45,660 bases of DNA. Origin: Methanobacteriota archaeon. GTDB taxonomy: Archaea; Thermoplasmatota; E2; DHVEG-1. Positions 38,873-45,660 of the stretch are shown here, piece by piece. Each line of letters opens with the position of its first letter. The first letter of the stretch is position 1. The stretch spans positions 1-45,660 of the forward strand of contig JAPKYE010000066.1 in NCBI GenBank assembly GCA_026394495.1, written 5' to 3'. The notes under the pieces were generated by a model. That model did not search any database. It was given only the letters and a program-made list of their open reading frames with translations, and was not told the DNA's origin. The position numbers and the translations under genes were made by a program.

Positions 38873-41518
38873 TTATTTTCTTTTGTTGATGTATCGTTGA
38901 CGACGGACAACATTGGCAGCAACGGCAACGACAAATACGAAAATGACAAGACCGCTGCTCATCAGATACCACAGTAGTACAGTGACGCTGCCGAACATCT
39001 CGCCTAACGAAGAAATCGTGATCGTATGGGTACTAAAGTGAGGGATACGGACGAAGACATATAACCCTGTATCGGTTAAGATACGTAGCCATGCAGGATC
39101 AGAAGATTCCAGGATGGTAAAAAACGCAGCGACATCATGTTCTTCATCAATCGACATATCATCATATGTAAGATTGATTTTATCAAGATCAGAGAGCACA
39201 CCTTCACCGATACGAACAACAAAAACAGTTCCTTTTGAACCATCATCTGCACCAACAGTAAATGAAATCATTTGCTCTGTTAAATCAAGTAATTCAATGT
39301 GCAATCCCTCAATATACGATGAAATAATGTTTTTCTCTTGGCTTATTACATTTATCTGTGCTCCAACATTCCCCTCCCTGGATTCTTTATCTATAAGATA
39401 TTGGACTGAGGCAGCAGTCGTATCAGTACCTTGTGAAGTAGGTTCTTGCTGTTTTTGCTCCATGATGAAATTTGCTTCTTTTGCAGTTTTATCTTCTACA
39501 AAAAAACTTTGCTTTGTATTGGGGAGAAATCCTTCTATAATTCCTGTGACCGTATAGGTTCCCGGTACGAGAGATACCACATATTTTCCTTCATCATCGG
39601 TTGACGTAGGTTTTATGGTGCCATCGGTACTGATTGCGTAGATACTCACACCACTCAAAGGATTTCCTAAATTATCCTGAACCAAACCATAAATCCATCC
39701 TTGTAGCGTGGTTTCATCTTGATTTATCACAGTGATTGTTGTTGAATCCTGTGTATATCCTGTTTTTGTTGCGGTTATCATGTATCTTTGAGCAGTATCA
39801 ACGGATGGAGCTGTAAACGACACTTGTCCATTGGCATCAGTTTGTTTGGTTTGATCGTTAAAGGAGACATCTGCTCCAGGTTGTGCTGTCCCTGTTTTTT
39901 CGTCAGTGATTGTAACAGTGAAAATAGTTTGTTCCTGAACAGTAGGGTTGACCGTAATAGATAATTGTAATTGAGCTGGTTCTGAGGATTGATTTGGAAT
40001 TGTTATTTCAAGTGGATGTGACCATTCGCTTTCTGCGTCATATATGTCTTTTGCTTTGACCTTAATATCATAGGATCCAGGAAGCGTCCACATATGTGTT
40101 GCACTCAAGGTCGCACCAGAGTCGACAGGGCCAATCCAGTCGCTATAGGTGTCGTCACCCCAGGAGAAATTATAGAAGATCTGATCGCCATCCGAATCTG
40201 TTGTTGGTGTTACATAGAAGGTGTAAAGCACATCCTTTTCAGTTGCCTCGGACGATGGACCAGTAGGCACCGCAGGAATATCTGGTGGTGTATTATCTCG
40301 AAATGCAACCAATGCCCTCTTATATCCTGCATACACGATGCGATCAGCAATTGCAAAAGTAAAAGGCAGCCCCCAACTTGATAAGGATAATTTAAGATTA
40401 TACTGCCAGATTAACACTCCTGTATTCGCGTTTATACAATGGATAGTACTATTATACTCATCAGCATCACCAAAATATACTTTATTATCAGCAAAAGCAG
40501 GCTTGGATATGGATAGGATAGGTTGGACGATAGTATAATTCCATTGATATGCACCGGTCGTACTATCAAGACAATACAGTCGAAACGGGGAATTTTTCGA
40601 GCAGAAATATACTTTTCCATTATGAACAACAGTGTCTGTTGGTGCCCCTGTAAGAGGATATGCCCATTTCACGGTACCATTATTCGGATATAAACAGATG
40701 GTAGCATTGTAGGTAGAAGAATGTACTCCGGTATAGATATAACCACCCTCATCAACAGAAATCATGTTAGTAGGCATCTCGCTCACCGGGGTCTTCCAAT
40801 AAAAACTTGTGGTATGATCTTCTGGGTTTCCTGTCGCATTCAGACAGGAGATAAAACTCATACCACTGCCAGTGCTATATACAGCCAAATACACTCGGTC
40901 ATTTGCTACTGTTGGAGATGAAAGACAATAGTAATTTTTCTCTATTATTGTGTAATTCCATAGCCAATTCCCGTCAGTATCCAAACACACAACTTTCCCA
41001 TCCCATGTGACAGCGTAAATTTTCTCATTGTAGAGTGTTAGCGCTGACTTGACCGGCCATGAAGAAATTATTTTTTGGCTCCATTGAAGTTGCCCTGTGG
41101 AAGTATTGTAACAATTGAGATAAGCGCCAGATTCTCCACAACCTCCTACGAATATATGAGTGCCGTTACTCACAGGAATGGCTTTCCCTTCAGAGAAACT
41201 GTAATCACTGAGATGTATTGTTGAGAAAACTTGATGTCCTGAGCCTGCATCCACACAGGCTAGATCATTATTGTGTGATATCATAAAGACTTTCCCGTTG
41301 TCGATAATGATCCCACTTATTTCCCCTCCTCGCAATATATAGCTATCTTGTATGGTAAATATTGTAGCATTTGTCTCTGCTGTAGATGAAGATGTTGAGC
41401 CAGTATGTGCAGGGTCGTGACCCATCATCGGCCACCAATCAACGGCACCAACACTGCCAACAAAGACACTGGAAACCATCAATATACAGATACCTAAACT
41501 TACTGTTTGTATTTTCAT
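38873..41518 (-). CDS. Large surface protein: PQQ beta-propeller, PKD, Ig-like domains, C-terminal anchor
   Basis: An 881-residue exported protein. Signal sequence (VSLGICILMVSSVFVGSVGA), PQQ/BamB-like propeller repeats (about 30-410; WPMMGHDPAHTGS opening, then GKVVCLDTDGNWLWNY, GAYQWNYTIVQP and similar), a PKD domain (about 415-505; YNFSWGDDTYSDW), a Big-like module (about 510-600; PGADVSFNDQTKQTDANGQVSF), a carboxypeptidase-regulatory-like domain (about 610-680), a domain before the membrane, and a C-terminal helix (LLWYLMSSGLVIFVFVVAVAA) with RRQRYINKRK inside. PQQ-type propellers here are probably binding scaffolds, not enzymes. TTCGAA element in its promoter. Confidence 0.85.
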   Translation of the reverse strand: MKIQTVSLGICILMVSSVFVGSVGAVDWWPMMGHDPAHTGSTSSSTAETNATIFTIQDSYILRGGEISGIIIDNGKVFMISHNNDLACVDAGSGHQVFSTIHLSDYSFSEGKAIPVSNGTHIFVGGCGESGAYLNCYNTSTGQLQWSQKIISSWPVKSALTLYNEKIYAVTWDGKVVCLDTDGNWLWNYTIIEKNYYCLSSPTVANDRVYLAVYSTGSGMSFISCLNATGNPEDHTTSFYWKTPVSEMPTNMISVDEGGYIYTGVHSSTYNATICLYPNNGTVKWAYPLTGAPTDTVVHNGKVYFCSKNSPFRLYCLDSTTGAYQWNYTIVQPILSISKPAFADNKVYFGDADEYNSTIHCINANTGVLIWQYNLKLSLSSWGLPFTFAIADRIVYAGYKRALVAFRDNTPPDIPAVPTGPSSEATEKDVLYTFYVTPTTDSDGDQIFYNFSWGDDTYSDWIGPVDSGATLSATHMWTLPGSYDIKVKAKDIYDAESEWSHPLEITIPNQSSEPAQLQLSITVNPTVQEQTIFTVTITDEKTGTAQPGADVSFNDQTKQTDANGQVSFTAPSVDTAQRYMITATKTGYTQDSTTITVINQDETTLQGWIYGLVQDNLGNPLSGVSIYAISTDGTIKPTSTDDEGKYVVSLVPGTYTVTGIIEGFLPNTKQSFFVEDKTAKEANFIMEQKQQEPTSQGTDTTAASVQYLIDKESREGNVGAQINVISQEKNIISSYIEGLHIELLDLTEQMISFTVGADDGSKGTVFVVRIGEGVLSDLDKINLTYDDMSIDEEHDVAAFFTILESSDPAWLRILTDTGLYVFVRIPHFSTHTITISSLGEMFGSVTVLLWYLMSSGLVIFVFVVAVAANVVRRQRYINKRK

Positions 41519-41625
41519 GATTTTTCCTCACAAAATCTCTATTCCATATAGAGAAGATTTAAATATTCCACTAGTTGCATCCTCACAGTAATATTTCTAC
41601 TTAGTGTTAGTTTTCTTTTTCATCA

Positions 41626-41675
41626 TATAAATACTTTATTTCAGGAGTTTCGAATTTTCACAAGAGATTCGAACA
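41626..41675 (-). promoter_or_regulatory. TTCGAA element and TATA, for the PQQ gene
   Basis: Core 41648-41675; the TATA-like GTATTTATAT on the minus strand is near 41627-41636. The ATG at 41518 is about 110 bases downstream. Confidence 0.6.
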
Positions 41676-42340
41676 ACGTTTCCTGAAAATAATCCAATGC
41701 CCCGAATTGTAAACGGATGAGTATATGCAGAGTTTCAAATACAAATTCAAACACCAGGAATAAGGAGACACAGGATTTTGAACGGCTCTTTGTCAGGAAA
41801 AAAAACAGGTCCTAAACTAATACAAACCGAAAGAAAAAAAAGAAAGAGTCTTTTATCTTGACTCTTCAGCGAACTTTTTTGTTTTTTGTACCTGTTAGAT
41901 TATGGGTCGTCACAGTCGCGGCAAGGGTCTCTCCCTTGCAGAGTGTTATTGAATGTCTACACTGGAATCAGATCGGTCGGATCTGTTCCCGGGGTGGGGT
42001 GAATTACGTTTATATACACGGTTGCCGTAACATTATGTCCAGGTATGGGAAGGTCATTGATTGTGTAGGTAAACGAGTCAGTACCATGACCGCTCCACGT
42101 GCCCGTCGGCGATGTGTGTGTAGGAGTATAATATAAAAAATACCCGCTACTTAGCATATGAGACCATGGCAAAGCAGGGCCACCCACCATATATACAACT
42201 CCATGAGATGGTTGCGTTACCAAAACAATTGTTATCGGATCCCCTTCAGGATCGTAATCGTTACTAAGCACGCTGATTTTGTTATTGACTGAATCTGTCG
42301 CAACAGATACATAGTCGTCAACAGCCACCGGCGGTTCGTT
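41630..42340. repeat. Segmental duplication, copy A
   Basis: About 0.7 kb that is nearly identical to 44751-45465. It spans a promoter element, an intergenic region, a 3' hairpin and the last approximately 125 codons of the SBBP gene. Confidence 0.85.
41921..41939 (-). terminator. 3' hairpin after the SBBP gene
   Basis: GCAAGGG (41921-41927), loop TCTCT, CCCTTGC (41933-41939): a perfect 7-base stem about 18 bases after the stop codon of the minus-strand gene. The copy at 45039-45057 is conserved. Likely a 3'-end or stability element. Confidence 0.5.
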
Positions 42341-44653
42341 TTGAGGCCCAAATTGGATTTTTGTCACAAAAACATCATAGATATACGGTGAATAGCCGGC
42401 GAAGGTGGTGTCATAGGCACCGGGTGTCGTCGGAAAATCAGGCGACGACGTAATTCCGCAGATGTAGACGCAATTATTTTGATCAACCACAATACCATTG
42501 ATCCGTTCATATTCTTCGCCACCGATATAGGTGCTGAAGGAGAGTTGGTTTCCCTGTGCAGAAAACTTCGTTATAAACCCATCGCTGCCATAACCAGTGT
42601 CGAGGTCACCATCATAAGGATTAAGGATTGGGAAATCTGGGGATTGGGTGGTTCCAGCAATGTAAGCACAGTTATTTTGATCAACTTTAATACAACAGGC
42701 ATTATCATTATATGTGCCGCCGAGGTAGGTACTATAGACCAGTTCGTTTCCCTGCGCAGACAGCTTCGACACGAATGCATCACCATACACGCAACAATAA
42801 GTCCCATCGTAGGGATTCGCCATCGGGAAATCATTTGACCATGTATCTCCGGTGACGTAGGCGCAATTATTTTGATCAACCGCAATATCCCATGCCTGAT
42901 CCCAGCCTGTTCCGCCGAGGTAGGTACTATAAACGAGTTGGTTTCCCTGCGGGGAAAACTTCGAGATAAACACATCGGCTCCTCCGTTGAAGGTTTTGTC
43001 ATACGGATTCACTGTGGGAAAGTCATTGGATTTTGTCCATCCTGTGACATAGACGCAGTTCAGTTGATTTATCGCAATACCCAAACTTAATTCGCTACCT
43101 GTGCCGCCAATATAAGTGCTATAGATGAGTGTGTTTCCTTGCGGGGAGAATTTTACCACAAAGACATCCCAGTCACCGTTTAAGGAACCATCATAGGAGT
43201 CCACGGTCGTCGGAAAATCATCCGAGCTTGTGCTCCCTGTTATGTAAGCATTGTTGTTTTGATCCACTACAATACCGAAGGCTTCATCTTCTTGTGTGCC
43301 GCCGAGGTAGGTACTATAGACCAGTTCGTTTCCCTGCGCAGACAGCTTCGATACAAACGCTTCATCGAGGCCACTCGTACTCATGTCAAAGGGATTCACC
43401 ATCGGGAAATCATTAGAGTAGGTAATTCCTGTGACGTAGGCACAACCATTTTGGTCAACTGCAATACTGCATGCCCCATCATCGTCTGTGCCGCCGAGGT
43501 AGGTACTATAGACCAGTTCGTTTCCATGCGCAGAAAACTTCGTCACAAATGCATCATCACCGCCGTTGTAAATACCATCATATGGATTCATCATAGGGAA
43601 ATCACACGATCTCGTTGCCCCGGTGACATAGACGCAATCGTTCTGATCAACCTCAATATCTAATCCCATATCGTTCATCATTCCGCCCAGGAAGGTGCTA
43701 TATTCAAGCGCAGGGTCAATGACCAAAGCACGAGAACGATCATATCTTTCATTACACGCAAATCCAAAACTCTGCGGAGCCTTCCGCAGTTCGTATCTTC
43801 CTTGGATATCCTGCTTCATATCGTTGTTCACTTGGTATATCAAGGGTTTTTGTTCCTGGGTCGTTCCCAATCGGGTACTTGCCACGATGTTCCCGGAGGA
43901 TGTCAACTGGAAATCATGTAATCCGTCGTAGCGAATGGTGATCTGCGAGGGATCGGCACCAGGGTTCACAATAAAATCATATTTTAACGTGTTACCTTGA
44001 GGATAGTAGCGGAGATCAATACCCGGGTAAATATTTTGATACACAACCGACTGATAATTCGGAACATCCGTGTACCATTTATGGGGATCATTTCCGATAA
44101 AATAATTGTTGTAATGAGACAACAACCCCTCACCAACGATACAAGCCTGGTTGCTTGCATCCACGAACTGTGCCACGACAGAAATCATTTCTTTTGGCGA
44201 TGATTTTGGTTCATCACGCATATGAATAGGTTCATCTTGTTGTATGTTGTTTTCAGAAGAAGAGGATCCTTCAATTTCCCTGGTGAACACGGATACAACC
44301 TTATCCTTACATAAGTACACAGTTGCTCCTAAGGCATGGGTCTGGAAGAGTACTTCATCAGGGAATTGCCCTTTATTAGCCGTAAAAAACAGTGAGGATG
44401 AAGCGAACTGATCGTATATCATTTCTGATTGCGAAGGTAGCGTATCGAGAACTCTGGGACTATCACTCTTTTTGACAGTATCGGAGATCGTTTTGTCCTC
44501 AATTTGACAGGATTTCCCAACGCTTTGTACAGCGTTTTGATCAGAGATGTTCAACGAAATTGTTTGGCCACCGATACACGTGGCAAAATTTGATAGAACA
44601 AACAATGCAACTATTCCTATTTCTAATGCTTTGTTCAGATTCCTATTTTTCAT
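41957..44653 (-). CDS. SBBP-repeat surface protein with cadherin-like C-terminal domain
   Basis: An exported protein of about 898 residues. Signal sequence (LEIGIVALFVLSNFATCIGG), a domain ahead of the repeats (about 85-300; FTANKGQFPDEVLFQT..KYDFIVNPGADPSQITIRYDG), then eight SBBP beta-propeller repeats of the type YSTYLGGT..D.A..I.VDQNNCAYVTG.T.S.DFP..NPYD (about 305-745), and a tandem-95/cadherin-like domain (PPVAVDDYVSVATDS..YDPEGDPITIVLV). I choose the ATG at 44653, after GGGTGA, over a GTG at 44668. No membrane anchor follows, so it may be secreted or attached to the cell surface by others. TTCGAA-type promoter. Confidence 0.88.
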   Translation of the reverse strand: MKNRNLNKALEIGIVALFVLSNFATCIGGQTISLNISDQNAVQSVGKSCQIEDKTISDTVKKSDSPRVLDTLPSQSEMIYDQFASSSLFFTANKGQFPDEVLFQTHALGATVYLCKDKVVSVFTREIEGSSSSENNIQQDEPIHMRDEPKSSPKEMISVVAQFVDASNQACIVGEGLLSHYNNYFIGNDPHKWYTDVPNYQSVVYQNIYPGIDLRYYPQGNTLKYDFIVNPGADPSQITIRYDGLHDFQLTSSGNIVASTRLGTTQEQKPLIYQVNNDMKQDIQGRYELRKAPQSFGFACNERYDRSRALVIDPALEYSTFLGGMMNDMGLDIEVDQNDCVYVTGATRSCDFPMMNPYDGIYNGGDDAFVTKFSAHGNELVYSTYLGGTDDDGACSIAVDQNGCAYVTGITYSNDFPMVNPFDMSTSGLDEAFVSKLSAQGNELVYSTYLGGTQEDEAFGIVVDQNNNAYITGSTSSDDFPTTVDSYDGSLNGDWDVFVVKFSPQGNTLIYSTYIGGTGSELSLGIAINQLNCVYVTGWTKSNDFPTVNPYDKTFNGGADVFISKFSPQGNQLVYSTYLGGTGWDQAWDIAVDQNNCAYVTGDTWSNDFPMANPYDGTYCCVYGDAFVSKLSAQGNELVYSTYLGGTYNDNACCIKVDQNNCAYIAGTTQSPDFPILNPYDGDLDTGYGSDGFITKFSAQGNQLSFSTYIGGEEYERINGIVVDQNNCVYICGITSSPDFPTTPGAYDTTFAGYSPYIYDVFVTKIQFGPQNEPPVAVDDYVSVATDSVNNKISVLSNDYDPEGDPITIVLVTQPSHGVVYMVGGPALPWSHMLSSGYFLYYTPTHTSPTGTWSGHGTDSFTYTINDLPIPGHNVTATVYINVIHPTPGTDPTDLIPV

Positions 44654-44740
44654 CGTATTTTCACCCACATTAATCTTTTTTTTGTTTGAGCACCGCCCAA
44701 AACAAAATTATTTACAATTATATTATTTGTTGTATTTTAA

Positions 44741-44791
44741 TATTTAAATACTTTATTTCAGGAGTTTCGAATTTTCACAAGAGATTCGAAC
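44741..44791 (-). promoter_or_regulatory. TTCGAA element and TATA, for the SBBP gene
   Basis: Core 44764-44791; the TATA-like TATTTAAATA is at 44741-44750. About 90 bases to the ATG at 44653. Confidence 0.62.
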
Positions 44792-45465
44792 AACGTTTCC
44801 TGAAAGTCATTCAATGTCCAGACTTGTAAACGGATGAGTATATGCAGAGTTTCAAATACAAATTCAAACACCAGGAATAAGGAGACACAGGATTTTGAAC
44901 GGCTCTTTGTCAGGAAAAAAAACAGGTCCTAAACTAATACAAACCGAAAGAAAAAAAAAGAAAGAGTCTTTTATCTTGACTCTTCAGCGAACTTTTTTGT
45001 TTTTTGTACCTGTTAGATTATGGGTCGTCACAGTCGCGGCAAGGGTCTCTCCCTTGCAGAGTATTATTGAATGTCTACACTGGAATCGGATCGGTCGGAT
45101 CTGGTCCCGGGGTCGGGTGAATTACGTTTATATATACGGTTGCTGTAACAAAATGTGTAGGCATGGAAAATCCATCATTGATTGTGTAGGTAAACGAGTC
45201 AGGACCATAACCGATCCACGTGCCCGTCGGCGATGTGTGTGTAGGAGTATAATATAAGGAATACCCGTTACTTTCCCTATGAGAAGACCATGGAAAAGCA
45301 GGGCCACCCACCATAGATACAACACCATGAGATGGTTGTGTAAAAGAAACAAGTGTTATCGGATCCCCTTCAGGATCGTAATCGTTACTAAGCACGCTGA
45401 TTTTGTTATTGACTGAATCTGTCATTACAGATACATAGTCGTCAACAGCCACCGGTGGTTGGTTT
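44751..45465. repeat. Segmental duplication, copy B
   Basis: Partner of 41630-42340; includes the promoter element, the noncoding stretch, the 3' hairpin and most of the small cadherin-like gene. Confidence 0.85.
45039..45057 (-). terminator. 3' hairpin after the cadherin-like gene
   Basis: Same GCAAGGG/CCCTTGC stem with TCTCT loop as at 41921-41939, 18 bases after the stop codon. Confidence 0.5.
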
Positions 45466-45578
45466 GAAAAGACGTTTGGTGTGGTGTTTTGTTTACCCAT
45501 ACCTGTAGTGCTTGTTATCAACAGCCCTGCAATAACAATTGTTATTGCGCCTATATACATATACATTTTTTTCTTCAT
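45075..45578 (-). CDS. Small exported cadherin-like (tandem-95 type) protein
   Basis: A 167-residue protein: signal sequence (MYIGAITIVIAGLLITSTTGM) followed by one cadherin-like beta-sandwich (PPVAVDDYVSVMTDSVNNKISVLSNDYDPEGDPITLV..GPDSFTYTINDG..VTATVYINV). The domain is nearly identical to the C-terminal domain of the 903-codon SBBP gene and arose with it by segmental duplication. GGAGG precedes the ATG. The start of another TATA/TTCGAA-type promoter (TTTAAATACATTATTTCA) is visible at the window end (45643-45660). Confidence 0.82.
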   Translation of the reverse strand: MKKKMYMYIGAITIVIAGLLITSTTGMGKQNTTPNVFSNQPPVAVDDYVSVMTDSVNNKISVLSNDYDPEGDPITLVSFTQPSHGVVSMVGGPAFPWSSHRESNGYSLYYTPTHTSPTGTWIGYGPDSFTYTINDGFSMPTHFVTATVYINVIHPTPGPDPTDPIPV

Positions 45579-45660
45579 ATCTTATTTTCCTCCCTATTTC
45601 TAGGTATAAAATTTTTTTTCTAGTGTTATATAAATGGCTTAATTTAAATACATTATTTCA

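Larger units (their letters stand above)
41519..41956. other. Intergenic: promoter of PQQ gene plus 3' region of SBBP gene
   Basis: No gene. Contains the TTCGAA element, then about 270 bases nearly identical to 44815-45074, ending with a hairpin (41921-41939) beyond the stop of the SBBP gene. Confidence 0.7.
44669..45074. other. Intergenic: SBBP promoter and 3' region of the cadherin-like gene
   Basis: No gene. TTCGAA element and TATA box, then the duplicated 3' region seen at 41690-41956, ending at the hairpin 45039-45057. Confidence 0.7.

Noticed and set aside
37443-44791. TTCGAA boxes as T-loops of tRNA genes
   Set aside because: No acceptor, D or anticodon stems fit around them; their fixed place beside TATA boxes indicates promoter elements.
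41858-45257. Matching + strand frames at 41858-42136 and 44895-45257
   Set aside because: They lie largely antisense to the cadherin-like domain and 3' region of the minus-strand genes and match only because the segment is duplicated.

Overview
ORGANISM. The window reads as an archaeon, most likely an uncultured euryarchaeote near the Thermoplasmata (lineage is inference). Supporting evidence: archaeal-type GlyRS, TrmG10-type tRNA methylase, AK6/Fap7-like kinase, an archaeal-type CDP-alcohol phosphotransferase, bifunctional PGI/PMI, TATA boxes of the TTTAAATA type about 35-42 bases before start codons, VapBC modules, PKD/PQQ/SBBP surface proteins and a PGF-CTERM-like tail. LAYOUT. (A) 1-5442 is a tandem array of four cassettes plus a truncated fifth. 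Each cassette encodes, on the + strand, the 3' part of an intein-like Hint domain (motifs TGAQEWQ, SPKHK, YDVDVPND and a terminal WSGN-S), followed (except in cassette 3) by a C-extein-like tail. Where an intein would carry its homing endonuclease, each cassette instead carries a different PIN-toxin/antitoxin (VapBC-like) pair on the opposite strand with its own promoter. This is the main candidate for an undescribed system. The outer blocks of the cassettes are nearly identical while their cores are highly divergent. Several Hint frames are broken, but every toxin and antitoxin frame is intact. The 5' end of the host gene (N-extein and catalytic Cys1 block) is not in the window and may lie upstream. 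(B) 5443-13461 holds exported and membrane proteins: a PKD protein, two uninterrupted paralogues of the C-extein protein, two related Ig-like membrane proteins (one broken), a tandem pair of small ribbon-helix-helix-like proteins, and a large beta-helix protein with Ca-binding repeats. (C) 13462-17729 is a lysine/saccharopine gene set: lysine-side and glutamate-side saccharopine dehydrogenases plus lysine 6-aminotransferase. It is followed convergently by glyS, a CBS protein and an amidohydrolase. GlyRS and the aminotransferase both have abnormal C-termini at the same junction. (D) 21189-33154 is mostly housekeeping: PGI/PMI, a membrane protein, TrmG10, RNase Z, a CxxC redoxin with an FTR-rubredoxin fusion, dCMP deaminase, an HTH regulator, an M24 peptidase, a CDF metal transporter with a palindrome and a hairpin in its upstream region, and a glyA-AK6-phosphotransferase operon. 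(E) 33155-36360 is an accessory patch: HTH proteins, a zinc-ribbon/HTH/PD-(D/E)XK gene with an in-frame TAG, a cluster of GTCC-N8-GGAC repeats, and a decayed PGF-CTERM protein. (F) 36387-45660 is a minus-strand surface-protein locus (FG-GAP, PQQ/PKD, SBBP and cadherin-like proteins) with a small membrane protein and a three-winged-helix regulator. Its promoters share a TTCGAA-N13-TTCGAA element next to the TATA box, and a segment of about 0.7 kb is duplicated within it.
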